From Bacteroidales bacterium (GTDB lineage Bacteria > Bacteroidota > Bacteroidia > Bacteroidales > Marinilabiliaceae): a DNA stretch of 64,000 bases. The notes under the pieces are model-generated. The model made no database searches, was not told the origin of the DNA, and saw only the letters and a program-made list of their open reading frames with translations. The translations under genes were made by a program, and so were the position numbers. This document shows positions 53,566 through 63,779 of this stretch, one piece after another. How positions within the stretch are numbered: position 1 is the first letter of the stretch; the number at the start of each line of letters is the position of its first letter. Where the stretch lies: contig JAFYCM010000067.1 in the NCBI GenBank assembly GCA_017539645.1, positions 1-64,000 on the forward strand, given 5' to 3'.

Positions 53566-56043
53566 ATGGAGAAAAAACAGTTCGGACATTTCGATGATGC
53601 CAATCGCGAATATGTTATCACCAATCCTGCTACGCCGTGGCCTTGGATAAACTATCTCGGCAATGAGGATTTCTTTTCGCTCATTTCGAATACTGCGGGT
53701 GGCTATTCTTTCTATAAAGATGCCAAGTTTCGCCGCTTGACGCGCTATAGATATAATAATATTCCTATGGATAATGGCGGTCGCTATTTCTATATAAAAG
53801 ATGGCGATGAGGTTTGGAATCCGGGCTGGAAACCATGTAAAACTAAGGTCGATAGCTACGAATGCCGTCACGGTATGAGCTACACGCGCATCACGAGTAG
53901 CAAGAATGGGGTAGAGGCGAGCGTGCTTTTCTTCGTGCCGTTGCATACGTGGGCTGAGGTTCAGAAGGTTACGTTGCGTAATAATAGTAATGAGAAGAAG
54001 TCTCTCAAGCTATTCTCGTTTGCCGAGTGGTGTTTGTGGAATGCCGCTACGGATATGGAAAACTTCCAGCGCAACTTCTCTACTGGCGAAATAGAAGTTG
54101 ATGGCTCTACTATCTATCACAAAACAGAATACAAAGAGCGCCGCAATCACTACGCTTTCTATAGTGTGAATGCGCCTATTCAGGGCTTCGACACCGATCG
54201 AGAGAGCTTTATAGGTCTCTATAACGAATTGAGCGAACCGCAGTGTGTGCTTGCTGGTAAGCCGTCGAATAGCGTTGCTCATGGTTGGAGTCCGATAGCT
54301 TCCCACTACATAGAGGTGGAACTTGCACCAGGCGAATCGAAAGATTTTGTGTTTGTGCTTGGCTACGTAGAAATGCCTCAAGATGAGAAGTTTGCAGCAG
54401 TTGCCGAGAAGGGGCTCATTTGTTCAACCGAGGCAAGTCCGATTATAAATAAGGTGAAGGCCAAAGAGCTTCTTGCCAAGTTTGATACTACTGCCAAGGT
54501 CGACGCTGCATTCGCCGAACTCAATGCTTATTGGGATAACTTGCTGAGTATCTATAGCGTACATTCACCAGAGGAGAAACTCGACCGCATGGTGAATATT
54601 TGGAATCAATATCAATGTATGGTTACGTTCAATATGTCGCGCTCGGCATCGTTTTTCGAGAGTGGCATCGGCCGTGGTATGGGTTTCCGCGACTCGAACC
54701 AAGACCTCGTGGGCTTCGTGCATCAGATTCCAGAGCGTGCGCGCGAACGCATCATAGATATTGCATCAACGCAGTTCCCCGATGGCGGTTGCTACCATCA
54801 GTATCAGCCACTTACGAAGCGCGGCAACAACGACATTGGTGGCGGCTTCAACGACGATCCATGTTGGCTGATTTTTGGTACAGTAGCATACATAAAAGAG
54901 ACGGGCGACTTCAGCATCCTCGACGAGCCTGTGCCGTTCGACAATGTTGAAGGCAGCGAGGTTTCGCTATTCGAGCACCTAAAGGTGTCGTTCGACCACG
55001 TGGTGAAGAATCTCGGTCCGCACATGTTGCCGCTCATTGGTCGTGCCGATTGGAACGATTGCCTCAACTTGAACTGCTTCTCGTGGGATCCTAACGAATC
55101 GTTCCAAACTACCGAAAATAAGACGGAAGGCTCTAAAGCAGAGTCGCTTATGATAGCTGGTTTGTTTGTAGTTACCGGTCGCGACTACGTAGAACTTTGC
55201 CGCCAAATAGGTAAAAACGCCGAAGCTGATCGCGCTGAAAAGTTTGTAGGCGATATGGTAGAAGCTGTCAAAAAACACGGTTGGGACGGCGATTGGTATC
55301 TGCGTGCATACGACTATTATGGTCGCAAGGTTGGTTCGAAGGAGAACGAAGAAGGTCAGATATTTATCGAGAGTCAAGGTTGGTGCACCATGGCAGGCAT
55401 TGGTCTTGAAGATGGTATGGTTCGCAAAGCCCTCGATAGCGTCAAAGAGCGTCTCGACTGCGAACATGGTATCGTGCTCAATAATCCAGCGTTCACTAAG
55501 TATGTGGTAGATTATGGCGAGATCTCGTCGTATCCAGCTGGATATAAAGAGAATGCGGGTATTTTCTGCCACAACAATCCTTGGGTCATTATTGGCGAAA
55601 CGGTTCTTGGACGTGGCAACTATGCGTGGGACTACTATCGTAAGATTTGCCCATCGTATACCGAGGAGCATTCGGCGCTGCATAAGGTTGAACCATACGT
55701 AAACTGCCAAATGGTAGCTGGCAAAGATGCTGCCGTGCCTGGCGAAGGCAAAAACTCGTGGCTTACTGGCACTGCCGCATGGATGTGGTACACCATCAGT
55801 CAATATATTCTTGGCATTAAGCCTACATACGATGGCTTGATTATCGACCCATGTGTGCCAGCAGACTGGAAGCAATTTGAAGTAAAACGCCGTTTTCGCG
55901 GTGCAACATACATAATTAAGGTTAGTAATATAAATGGCGCCCAGAAGGGTGTCAAATCTATCATGTTTGACGGAAAACCCGTAGAAGGCAATTTCGTACC
56001 GGCTTGCGAGTCGGGGGAACATGAAGTGGTTGTTTCAATGTAA
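53566..56043 (+). CDS. GH94 glycoside phosphorylase, cellobiose phosphorylase-like
   Basis: The 825-residue enzyme has the GH94 layout. There is an N-terminal beta-sandwich ([44 protein letters not shown] in part), a linker, then an (alpha/alpha)6 barrel with [10 protein letters not shown], where the Asp of the DWND segment (495-498) acts as general acid, and a C-terminal jelly-roll. Overall resemblance to cellobiose phosphorylases (cellobiose + phosphate to glucose 1-phosphate + glucose) is strong. There is no signal peptide, so it acts in the cytoplasm and needs an importer encoded elsewhere. A GTG codon precedes the chosen ATG. It lies just after its likely regulator and ends in a terminator. 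Confidence 0.92.
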   Translation: MEKKQFGHFDDANREYVITNPATPWPWINYLGNEDFFSLISNTAGGYSFYKDAKFRRLTRYRYNNIPMDNGGRYFYIKDGDEVWNPGWKPCKTKVDSYECRHGMSYTRITSSKNGVEASVLFFVPLHTWAEVQKVTLRNNSNEKKSLKLFSFAEWCLWNAATDMENFQRNFSTGEIEVDGSTIYHKTEYKERRNHYAFYSVNAPIQGFDTDRESFIGLYNELSEPQCVLAGKPSNSVAHGWSPIASHYIEVELAPGESKDFVFVLGYVEMPQDEKFAAVAEKGLICSTEASPIINKVKAKELLAKFDTTAKVDAAFAELNAYWDNLLSIYSVHSPEEKLDRMVNIWNQYQCMVTFNMSRSASFFESGIGRGMGFRDSNQDLVGFVHQIPERARERIIDIASTQFPDGGCYHQYQPLTKRGNNDIGGGFNDDPCWLIFGTVAYIKETGDFSILDEPVPFDNVEGSEVSLFEHLKVSFDHVVKNLGPHMLPLIGRADWNDCLNLNCFSWDPNESFQTTENKTEGSKAESLMIAGLFVVTGRDYVELCRQIGKNAEADRAEKFVGDMVEAVKKHGWDGDWYLRAYDYYGRKVGSKENEEGQIFIESQGWCTMAGIGLEDGMVRKALDSVKERLDCEHGIVLNNPAFTKYVVDYGEISSYPAGYKENAGIFCHNNPWVIIGETVLGRGNYAWDYYRKICPSYTEEHSALHKVEPYVNCQMVAGKDAAVPGEGKNSWLTGTAAWMWYTISQYILGIKPTYDGLIIDPCVPADWKQFEVKRRFRGATYIIKVSNINGAQKGVKSIMFDGKPVEGNFVPACESGEHEVVVSM

Positions 56044-56068
56044 ATATTTGGGGAATACACAAAGGGGA

Positions 56069-56107
56069 ACCGTCGTGATTCGTGATGAAATGCGGCGGTA
56101 TTTTTTT
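56069..56107 (+). terminator. Terminator of the GH94 gene
   Basis: Stem ACCGTCG / CGGCGGT (one G-U pair) followed by A and eight T residues, 26 bases after the stop codon. Confidence 0.8.
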
Positions 56108-56136
56108 GTGGTTATGTAGCTATTCTATATACATAC

Positions 56137-56175
56137 AAGAAAGGTTGGCTTCGAGTGGAAACCAACCTTTCTTTT
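56137..56175 (-). terminator. Terminator of apbE
   Basis: AAGAAAGGTTGG pairs with CCAACCTTTCTTT. In the leftward direction it follows the apbE stop by about 22 bases and runs into a T-rich segment. Confidence 0.75.
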
Positions 56176-56196
56176 GTATTTAGTAGCGTATAGAAA

Positions 56197-57222
56197 CTAT
56201 TCTATTATCAGCTTTTTGAAGCCTTCGGTCATCTCTTCGTGAATCTCTTTGTCGGGTGTTTCGTAGATGATATACACTTCGATGTCCTTCATATCTTTCA
56301 CGAGTTCCATACCTTTTTCGGCGCCCATAACCATAATTGATGTCGAAAGAGCATCGGTGGTAATGGTGTTTGGACCGATAACCGTTGCGCTGAGCATTCC
56401 GTGCTCAATTGGTCGACCGGTACGTGGGTCTATGGTGTGAGCTACGCGACGGCCATCTTGCGTGTAGTAGAATTGGCGATAGCTGCCCGAAGTAGACACG
56501 GCGCAGTCTGTTAGTGCCAATTTATATTGCAACTGACGGTTTGCTTGATTTGCAGAGTTGTTGTCGATAGGTTTATCGATACCGATGCGCCATTTTTTGC
56601 CATCGCGGTTGAGGCCTTTCATGTGTATCTCGCCGCCAATCTCAACAAGGTAGTCGGTGACGCCAAGTTTCTCGAGTGTGGCAGCGGCTATGTCTATACC
56701 AAAACCTTCAGCCAACGCGCAAGCTTCAAGACGAACGCGATCATCGCTGCGGATTAGTTGCTTATCATCGGTGAGGCGTATTTTGTCCATACCTATGAAA
56801 TCCAAAATGCTGTCGACCTTCGAGAGAATGCTTGCGTATTCTGCATTGCTGATGGTGTCGGGGTGCGAAGTGTCGAACTTCCAAACGTGGCAAAGTGGCT
56901 CAACGGTGATGTCGAAAGCTCCATCGGTAAGTTTGTATATCTCGAGGGCTTTATTGTATACAATGCGGAAATACTCGTCGGTTGCCGTGCTTGTGCCGTC
57001 GTTAATCTTACTTATGGTAGAAATTGGATTGTACGACGAGAGCGACTCATCGTATAGCGAAAGTTGTGCAAGAATAGAGTCTTCAAGGTCGACGCTCGAT
57101 TTGTATATAAAATTATACGAGGTGCCGAACACAAGACCAACGTTGCGTTTGTACTCCTCATTTTGGCACGAGGTGAGTGCCAATACTACGATTGTAATCA
57201 ATAAAAGACTAATGCGCTTCAT
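56197..57222 (-). CDS. apbE: FAD:protein FMN transferase (ApbE), lipoprotein
   Basis: Attaches FMN covalently to threonines of flavoproteins such as RnfG/NqrC subunits, outside the cytoplasm. A lipoprotein signal (lipobox LTSC, Cys19) fits the known export of ApbE. Conserved segments include GTSYNFIYK, NPISTISKIND, the ACALAEGFGIDIAAATLEKLGVTDYLVEIGGEIH block (flavin and Mg2+ site), and HTIDPRTGRPIEHGMLSATVIGPNTITTDALSTSIMVMG. The 341-residue length is normal. No Rnf or Nqr genes are in view. Last gene of the pyrE-SRPBCC-apbE unit. Confidence 0.95.
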   Translation of the reverse strand: MKRISLLLITIVVLALTSCQNEEYKRNVGLVFGTSYNFIYKSSVDLEDSILAQLSLYDESLSSYNPISTISKINDGTSTATDEYFRIVYNKALEIYKLTDGAFDITVEPLCHVWKFDTSHPDTISNAEYASILSKVDSILDFIGMDKIRLTDDKQLIRSDDRVRLEACALAEGFGIDIAAATLEKLGVTDYLVEIGGEIHMKGLNRDGKKWRIGIDKPIDNNSANQANRQLQYKLALTDCAVSTSGSYRQFYYTQDGRRVAHTIDPRTGRPIEHGMLSATVIGPNTITTDALSTSIMVMGAEKGMELVKDMKDIEVYIIYETPDKEIHEEMTEGFKKLIIE

Positions 57223-57256
57223 TTGCGATAATTATATTATGTGTTCTCTATCTTTT

Positions 57257-57661
57257 TTATGCAGAGGCAGCTATTGCGTCTGCCATCATATCCACAAATT
57301 TCTGAATCTGCTTCGAGACGAGCATTTTCATCATCGGGTTGAGATCCGCTTTGAGAGTGACTTTTATTCTTGAGTCGTAGGGTGCAACCTCCTTCATCTG
57401 TACCCAAAGGTTGAAGTTGAATTGCACGGTGCCATCGGCTGCATATTTCACGTAGTCGCACGATTTGCGGTCTACAATTCTGAGCCCCATCTTGCCTATC
57501 TTGTCCACAGTGAAACGGCACGAATCTTCGTCGGCTTCGTAGTCTGTTACCTTGTCTTGTGGAATCATCTTCGACAGCATACGCATATCGGCCAATCTGT
57601 CGTAGATGGCTTGTGACGCGTTGCGGGCAACCTTTATGGCACTTTCAAATTTCGTTTCCAA
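57257..57661 (-). CDS. SRPBCC-fold small protein
   Basis: The 134-residue protein has the pattern of a START/SRPBCC fold: a long N-terminal strand, the helix SQAIYDRLADMRMLSKMIP, several strands, and a long C-terminal helix (NPMMKMLVSKQIQKFVDMMADAIA). Members bind small hydrophobic molecules or act in lipid or polyketide steps; no ligand can be assigned. It sits between pyrE (23 bases) and apbE (34 bases) in the same direction, a grouping that tells little about function. Confidence 0.8.
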   Translation of the reverse strand: METKFESAIKVARNASQAIYDRLADMRMLSKMIPQDKVTDYEADEDSCRFTVDKIGKMGLRIVDRKSCDYVKYAADGTVQFNFNLWVQMKEVAPYDSRIKVTLKADLNPMMKMLVSKQIQKFVDMMADAIAASA

Positions 57662-57684
57662 TTCTTTTCGTATTTATATAAATA

Positions 57685-58329
57685 CTACTCTTTTAGGTCG
57701 TTACGCCAGTTTGCTGGGTCTTTGCGCCACTCTTTTAGCGTGTCGATGTCGTTGGTAGTTACGTAGCCAGCTTCAACGGCAGCTTCTATCATATCGTTGT
57801 AGTTGCTTAGCGTGTTGAGCTGCACATTGGCTGCTTTGAACGCCTCTTCCGATACCGGGAAACCATACGTAAATATTGCCAACATACCTACTACCTCGGC
57901 TTTTGCGTTGCGCAATGCCTCAACAGCTTTCAAACTGCTGCCACCGGTAGAGATGAGGTCTTCGATGACAAGCACCTTCTGACCCTCCTTCAAATCACCT
58001 TCGATGAGGTTTTCAAGTCCGTGATTTTTAGGCGCAGAGCGTATGTATATGAATGGTTTGTTGAGCAAATCGGCAACGAGGGCACCTTGAGCAATTGCGC
58101 CAGTAGCAACGCCGGCTACAACGTCGAAGTCGCTATAAAGACGGCGAGCTTCTTCGGCAAATGCATTCTTTATGTATGTACGTACGTCGCTGTACGATAG
58201 TGCTTTACGATTGTCACAATAAATTGGTGATTTCCAGCCAGATGCCCATGTGAATGGTTGAGCTGGTGATAGCTTGATAGCTTTTATGTTCAAAAGTTGC
58301 TGAGCCACAACTTTAGATGTGTTTCCCAT
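57685..58329 (-). CDS. pyrE: Orotate phosphoribosyltransferase
   Basis: Joins orotate with PRPP to make orotidine 5'-phosphate in pyrimidine synthesis. The 214-residue protein (start ATG 58329, MGNTSKVVAQQLL) has the PRPP loop VLVIEDLISTGGSS, FTWASGWKSPIYCDNR and DVVAGVATGAIAQGALVADLL. A further-upstream in-frame ATG overlaps the promoter and is not used. The -7 element TATTTTTG lies at 58355-58362 with TTTG 23 bases upstream. First gene of the unit with the SRPBCC gene and apbE. Confidence 0.95.
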   Translation of the reverse strand: MGNTSKVVAQQLLNIKAIKLSPAQPFTWASGWKSPIYCDNRKALSYSDVRTYIKNAFAEEARRLYSDFDVVAGVATGAIAQGALVADLLNKPFIYIRSAPKNHGLENLIEGDLKEGQKVLVIEDLISTGGSSLKAVEALRNAKAEVVGMLAIFTYGFPVSEEAFKAANVQLNTLSNYNDMIEAAVEAGYVTTNDIDTLKEWRKDPANWRNDLKE

Positions 58330-58354
58330 CTTGATTTTATTTTGAAGTTTTTCG

Positions 58355-58362
58355 CAAAAATA
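58355..58362 (-). promoter_or_regulatory. -7 element of pyrE
   Basis: TATTTTTG on the minus strand matches TAnnTTTG exactly. TTTG (58386-58389) is 23 bases upstream of it. Confidence 0.55.
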
Positions 58363-58457
58363 AGCCACTTGGATATAAGAAAAAACAAAGAAACATTAAT
58401 TCCTTGCGGCTAAATGACGTAAAACTGCGGCAAATAGTTTTTTTTTCGCGTGTATAC

Positions 58458-58490
58458 AAAAAAAGCCACCCCAAATTAGGGGTAGCCTTA
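58458..58490 (-). terminator. Terminator of the BspA-like gene
   Basis: On the minus strand AAGGCTACCCC / GGGGTGGCTTTTTT forms a strong stem with a six-base loop and a T-tract, 39 bases after the stop codon. Confidence 0.85.
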
Positions 58491-58528
58491 TGGTTTTGGG
58501 CGGTCATAAATATGACGACCCTACTTTT

Positions 58529-61500
58529 CTATTTCACCAACACTTTCGTGCTTGATCCATCGGTATATACAATTATGTAGATGCCGCGAGGTAGGTTGTC
58601 CGTAGAGTTGCCGATGCGCATACCAGAGAGCGTGTATATGCCCGCAATAGCTACATCGTTGTTCTCTTTGATATTTACCACTGGAGTAACATTTCTAAAG
58701 CGAACTTCGACGCTTGATTCGTCGCTCATTCCGCTAAGCTTTATCGTGCCATCGTTGTTCACTTGGGCAGATTCCGAAGTAGATACACCCTCTTCGTTAA
58801 CTACCTGTATGCCATTTACGTAGATGCTGTACACTCTCTGGCCTTTTGTTGGAATGACAGCAATTGTCATAGTGTCGGCAGAAGTGCTGAGAACGCCTGC
58901 TACACCAAGACGCTCATCGTAGTTTAGTCGTGCAAAACTTGCAATGTCGATAACCTCGACAATCTCCTCGAAACGGACATCTACCTTCGTAGTTGTTGTT
59001 ACGCCACCGATAGTTATTGTGCCATCGTCATTTATTTTCACTGCGTCTGAAATGGCGTTGCCAAATTCATCTACAACTTGTTTACCATCTACATAGATGC
59101 CTCCAATTTTATGCTTTTCATCTGGTTGGGCAGATATTATCATCGTGTCGCGAGTCGTACTTATAATTTCAGTAGTTCCCAATCCCGTACTGCATTCGAG
59201 TTTTGCTTTGCTTGCCGCATCTGTGTACTTAACTGCAAGCCAATCTACGCGGTTTTGAAGAGCATTGCGGTATACATACTTATCGTCCACAATTTCCGAA
59301 GTGATATTTACGTAATCGTTGGAATCATGACTATGACTATAGTACTTACCATCAATTATTTCCGTGGATATGTGCGTAGTTACAAAGCGAGCCTTCACCG
59401 TATCAAGGACAAGACCATCCTCTGTCTTGAACGAAATAACGACGCCATTCTTTTGACGAATTTTAGGAATAAAAAATTTCTCTTGGCCTACCACTCCTAC
59501 AATGTTTATGTTTTCGACTTGGCAATTATAAAAAGCGCTATCGTTGATGTTCTCTACATTGTTACAAATGGTTACGCTCTTCAAACTGTCGCAACTGCTA
59601 AAAGCCTCTTTGCCAATGCTCTTGACGCTGCTTGGAATGACTATGCTTTTCAGACTGTCTCGGCCACAGAATGCCTTCTCGCCAATGCCAGTTACACTGT
59701 TTCCTATGGTTGCATAACTACTGCCAAGAATAACAGTATTAGTAGCTGTTTCTACTATAGTTCCACTATAATTGCGGCTGTCGTACGTCGTGTTTTCTGC
59801 ATCTACGGAAATGCTTTCCAATGCGCTACAACCTTCGAATGCTCCTGGAGCAATGTGCGTTACGTTACTATACACCTTCAATTGTTTGAGGCTCTTCATA
59901 TCGCGGAATGGAGAATCGTCGTAATTCATATTTCGTCCAAGATAAACGGAAGAAATAGTGTCGTTTTGGAACACATTATTACCCCATGTAAGTTCGTCAT
60001 CGCCTTCTTCCAATTTTATAGATGTAGCTTTAGTATTAGCAAAAGCGTTGTAGCCAATACTTTTTACACTGCCTGGAATAGTGATTTGATTCCACGGAAA
60101 TTGGCATCCATCAAATGCATTCACTCCAATTGTTTCTACGCTATCAGGAATGCTTAGATGACCTATATTCGAACAACCTTCGAACGCATAATTCCCAATT
60201 TTTTTTATTGTCTTAGAAAGTTCTACGTAATCCATATTTACGCAGTTTTCAAACATGCCACCATTAATAATCGATGTCTTACCAAATATTGACGCGCGCC
60301 TGAGACTGCCTTTCGCATAGCAAGGAGAATCGTTATAATATAAATAGCTCAAATTGCGTCCCAGCCTGAAATACTTAATCGGACAATCACCAAAGACATT
60401 ATTACCCAATGTTAGCGTAGAATCACCCTCTTCTATCTCCAATGACTCTAAACTTGTGCAACCTTTGAATGTATTATTAGGAATTTTTTCAACCTCTTTG
60501 GTGACGGTTACTGTTGTAAGACTTGTTATGTTTTTGAAAACAGTGTATTCGTTGTAACTGTAGCCTCCGTGTAATGTTCTACCAAGTTCTACAGACAAGA
60601 GATTGCCTCCTGCGAATGCGTTATTACCATCTATTTTCAGTGTTTCATTGCCTGCTGCAATAGTCAAGTATTCTAGTTTGGAACAACCATAGAATGCACT
60701 ATCGTAAATGCTTTCAATGGTATTAGGAATAATTAAGTGGCCTTCAGATGAACTAGTATTATGATTGGCAACTTCGGCCAAATTTTTACAGCCTTTGAAT
60801 TGCGCTCGCACGAAGCTTCTCACGCTGTCGGATACTACAACACGTTCGAGCGTTGACTTCTCTCGGAATGGAGAACGATAATATTGGAATAAATTTCTAC
60901 CTAAATACAGACCGTTGATAGGACATTCACTGAATGCATTAGAACTGATATACATCGATTTATTACCATCGTTAAGCGTTACATATTTGAGTTTCGAGCA
61001 ACCAATGAACGCTTCCGAATAAATACTCGTCACGCTATTCGGAATGGTTATTTTAGAAATTTCTGTACAATACGAAAACGCATTATTACTAATAGTTTCT
61101 ACTCCATTGGGTATAGTTGTTATATCCAGAAATAGACATCTGTTGAATGCATAACTATCGATATACTCTAAGCTTTTAGGTAGTTTCACACTCTTCAATC
61201 CCGAACAACCTTCAAATGCATGACTACCAATTTTTTTTACGTTATCTGATATTGTCAATTTCTCTAAATACGCACAATCTGAGAATGCATAATCGGGAAT
61301 TGTCGTCACGCTATCAGAAATGGTGACTTTTGTCAAATCAATGCTCCAATTGAATGGAGAGCGTGTTGTAGAGTATGCATAGCTAAGATTTCTACCGAGA
61401 TATAACGTTTTTATTGGACATTCAGTAAATGCTCCTAAATCCAACGATAACGTTGATTTGCCATCTTCGAAAGTTACGCTACTCAGTTCTGTACAATCCC

Positions 61501-63508
61501 CAAAAGCATTAGCATCGATGTTCGTTACGCTATTGGGAATTGAAATATTTGTAAGTGCGGAGCAGCGGCAGAATGCCTTTTCTCCAATATTAGTTACGCC
61601 ACTAGAAATGGTTAGGTTTGTTAATTTAGTACAGCCACATAATAGACCTTTACTGATAGTCTTTACACTACTAGTTATTACAGCCTCTGTTATTGTCATT
61701 ATTTCGAAGAATGGAGAAATAAATCCCTCTTGTGAGTTTTCATAGCTAAGATTTCTACCGAGAATCAACTTTTCAATAGGACTACCCTCGAATACTTTGT
61801 TATTATCAATTTTCATCGCAGATCCACCATCTTCAAATTCTACCGTTTTTAGGTTTGAGCAATACGATAATGCACTATGGCTTATCAATGTTACGCTGCT
61901 TGGAATGGTTATGCTTTTCAGAGAAGAACAATGCGCAAATGCATACGGCCCAATTGTTGTTACGCTATCGGATATTGTAAGGCCTCTGAGTCTATCCATG
62001 TGATAAAATGGAGAACTGCTTGAGCTATTGTTATAACTTAGGTCTCTACCAAGATATAAACTGTCAATAGAACACCCCTTGAATACATTATCTTCCAATG
62101 ATAGTGCTGCGTTTCCATCTTCAAATTTTATTGTCTTTAGATTTTTACAACCAGCAAATGTCCTTTCACATATTGACGTTACGCTACTTGGAATAGTTAT
62201 GCTTGTCAAGCCAGTACAGTTTTCGAACGATTCTGGACCAAACTTCCATAAGTTTTTAGGTATCGTTACATCTGTCAATCCTGTACAGCCTTCAAACATT
62301 GAACGGCCAAAACGCGTTACTGTTTCGGCTATTTCAAGATTCGTAAGAGTTTTTTTTCCATAAAAGGGAGAATAATCATTACCTGTATACAGTGTCAAAA
62401 CTCTACCAAGGTGCAATGTCTCTATTGGACTGGAATCAAAACTACCATTGCTAAAAACTATTTCTGCTTTACCATCTTCAAACACAACTGTCTTGATGCT
62501 TTTGCAGGCAGCAAAAGCGTCAGACTTTATTTCTGTTACGCTATTTGGAATGGTTATGCATGTCAAACCTCCGCAGTCGAAAAAAGCATCTGCGCCAATG
62601 CTCGTTACATTTTTGCCGATGGTTACGCCTGAAAGTTTACTGCAACCATTGAATAGATAATCATTTATAGTTGTTACACTATCTGATAATACGGCCGTCT
62701 TTATGCTTGTATTGTCGTTAAACGGTGAATAACCAGCATCGGAAGTGCTTTTGTAACTAAGATTTCTACCGATATACAATGTTTCAATTGGAGCCTTAGA
62801 AAACACTGTATTCGCAGCAAACTCTAATGTTGCTCTGCCGTCGGCAAATTTCACCGTCTTTAGGTTCGAACAATTGGCAAATGCCGACGCGTCAATTTGC
62901 GTTACGCTGCTTGGAATGGTTACTTCTGTTATGCCTGTGCAGCCATTGAACAACGAACTGCTCAAACGTGTTACGGTTTTGGCAATTTCAAGATTCTTTA
63001 TGTTTGCATTGTCGTGAAACGGGCTTTTGTTGGCATTGTATGTCACGGTTCTACCAAGATGCAATGTCTTTATTGGAGTATCGTCAAAATTGTCATCGCC
63101 AATTGTTAGTCCTGCATACCCATCCTCTAACACAACAGTTGCAATATTTTCACAGCCAGAGAATGCGTTTGAACCCAAGCTCGTTACGTTTTTAGGTATT
63201 GTTATGCTTGTTAAGTCTCGGCATCCATAGAATGCTTGCTCGTCAATGGTTGTTACATCTTTGCCGAAGGTTACGCTCTTTATGTTGGTATAAAGTTCAA
63301 ATGCGTGTTTGCCTACGATTTTAGCTCCATCTGAAAAGACAACTTTTTTTACAGATGAGCGTTTGCTATACCACGGATAGCTGTTCCTCGAATCGTAATT
63401 ATAATCGCTCGTAATGGTAAGCGTACTATCTACAGATAGCGACCAATCCGCCTTAGCCTGTACAGCAGCGAGCAGTACAAAGAGGGAAATAAGTAAAACT
63501 TTTCTCAT
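58529..63508 (-). CDS. BspA-like leucine-rich repeat surface protein (1659 aa)
   Basis: A signal peptide (MRKVLLISLFVLLAAVQAKA) is followed by about 1400 residues of LRR_5-type repeats (IPSSVTxIxxxAFxxCxxL). Within these, a second motif ending in LYLGRNLSY-SPF recurs ten times, giving a two-tier repeat. Residues of about 1455-1620 hold two copies of a ~75-residue beta module (GIYVDGKQVVDEFGN..., SIYVNGIQVVNEEGV...). The end (IYTLSGMRIGNSTDNLPRGIYIIVYTDG...KVLVK) resembles C-terminal sorting tails. Relatives (BspA of Tannerella) bind host proteins and other bacteria; adhesion is inferred. Followed by a strong terminator. Confidence 0.93.
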   Translation of the reverse strand: MRKVLLISLFVLLAAVQAKADWSLSVDSTLTITSDYNYDSRNSYPWYSKRSSVKKVVFSDGAKIVGKHAFELYTNIKSVTFGKDVTTIDEQAFYGCRDLTSITIPKNVTSLGSNAFSGCENIATVVLEDGYAGLTIGDDNFDDTPIKTLHLGRTVTYNANKSPFHDNANIKNLEIAKTVTRLSSSLFNGCTGITEVTIPSSVTQIDASAFANCSNLKTVKFADGRATLEFAANTVFSKAPIETLYIGRNLSYKSTSDAGYSPFNDNTSIKTAVLSDSVTTINDYLFNGCSKLSGVTIGKNVTSIGADAFFDCGGLTCITIPNSVTEIKSDAFAACKSIKTVVFEDGKAEIVFSNGSFDSSPIETLHLGRVLTLYTGNDYSPFYGKKTLTNLEIAETVTRFGRSMFEGCTGLTDVTIPKNLWKFGPESFENCTGLTSITIPSSVTSICERTFAGCKNLKTIKFEDGNAALSLEDNVFKGCSIDSLYLGRDLSYNNSSSSSPFYHMDRLRGLTISDSVTTIGPYAFAHCSSLKSITIPSSVTLISHSALSYCSNLKTVEFEDGGSAMKIDNNKVFEGSPIEKLILGRNLSYENSQEGFISPFFEIMTITEAVITSSVKTISKGLLCGCTKLTNLTISSGVTNIGEKAFCRCSALTNISIPNSVTNIDANAFGDCTELSSVTFEDGKSTLSLDLGAFTECPIKTLYLGRNLSYAYSTTRSPFNWSIDLTKVTISDSVTTIPDYAFSDCAYLEKLTISDNVKKIGSHAFEGCSGLKSVKLPKSLEYIDSYAFNRCLFLDITTIPNGVETISNNAFSYCTEISKITIPNSVTSIYSEAFIGCSKLKYVTLNDGNKSMYISSNAFSECPINGLYLGRNLFQYYRSPFREKSTLERVVVSDSVRSFVRAQFKGCKNLAEVANHNTSSSEGHLIIPNTIESIYDSAFYGCSKLEYLTIAAGNETLKIDGNNAFAGGNLLSVELGRTLHGGYSYNEYTVFKNITSLTTVTVTKEVEKIPNNTFKGCTSLESLEIEEGDSTLTLGNNVFGDCPIKYFRLGRNLSYLYYNDSPCYAKGSLRRASIFGKTSIINGGMFENCVNMDYVELSKTIKKIGNYAFEGCSNIGHLSIPDSVETIGVNAFDGCQFPWNQITIPGSVKSIGYNAFANTKATSIKLEEGDDELTWGNNVFQNDTISSVYLGRNMNYDDSPFRDMKSLKQLKVYSNVTHIAPGAFEGCSALESISVDAENTTYDSRNYSGTIVETATNTVILGSSYATIGNSVTGIGEKAFCGRDSLKSIVIPSSVKSIGKEAFSSCDSLKSVTICNNVENINDSAFYNCQVENINIVGVVGQEKFFIPKIRQKNGVVISFKTEDGLVLDTVKARFVTTHISTEIIDGKYYSHSHDSNDYVNITSEIVDDKYVYRNALQNRVDWLAVKYTDAASKAKLECSTGLGTTEIISTTRDTMIISAQPDEKHKIGGIYVDGKQVVDEFGNAISDAVKINDDGTITIGGVTTTTKVDVRFEEIVEVIDIASFARLNYDERLGVAGVLSTSADTMTIAVIPTKGQRVYSIYVNGIQVVNEEGVSTSESAQVNNDGTIKLSGMSDESSVEVRFRNVTPVVNIKENNDVAIAGIYTLSGMRIGNSTDNLPRGIYIIVYTDGSSTKVLVK

Positions 63509-63779
63509 GAAGTAGAATTAGTTTCTCGTAATAGCTCAGATTCCCTTTGAGCCAACTTTACACACATAAATAAGAATGACGCAGGAATCGCGACTCACTC
63601 CAAAATCCACTTGTGCACTGCTATTGCACGGGTAAGGCATTAAGTCAGCGTCGTTTTATGCAAATAGTTTGTTTTTGTCTTCAATACCATTGGGGTACAA
63701 AGGATAAAACGGTGCGAATTTACATTTTTTATCAATCCGTTACTAACTATGAGCGAACGCATATAACTCACAAATTCGC
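63509..63779. other. Intergenic region between the GH92 and BspA-like genes
   Basis: No gene is visible in these 271 bases. A minus-strand -7-like element TAAATTCG (63715-63722), followed by GCACCGTTTTAT, lies upstream of the BspA-like gene; the same GCACCGTTTTAT string follows the -7-like element before nfnA. Confidence 0.4.

Noticed and set aside
54979..56022. A 347-codon minus-strand frame opposite the GH94 gene
   Set aside because: It is antisense to a well-supported enzyme gene, has no promoter and shows no recognisable domain.
59078..60157. A 359-codon plus-strand reading frame opposite the BspA-like gene
   Set aside because: It lies entirely antisense to a repeat-rich coding region; its translation shows no family pattern and mirrors the repeats of the true gene.
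60000..63400. Regularly spaced similar segments that could suggest a CRISPR array
   Set aside because: They are diverged, codon-level repeats inside one long open frame (BspA-type leucine-rich repeats), not identical direct repeats with unique spacers.
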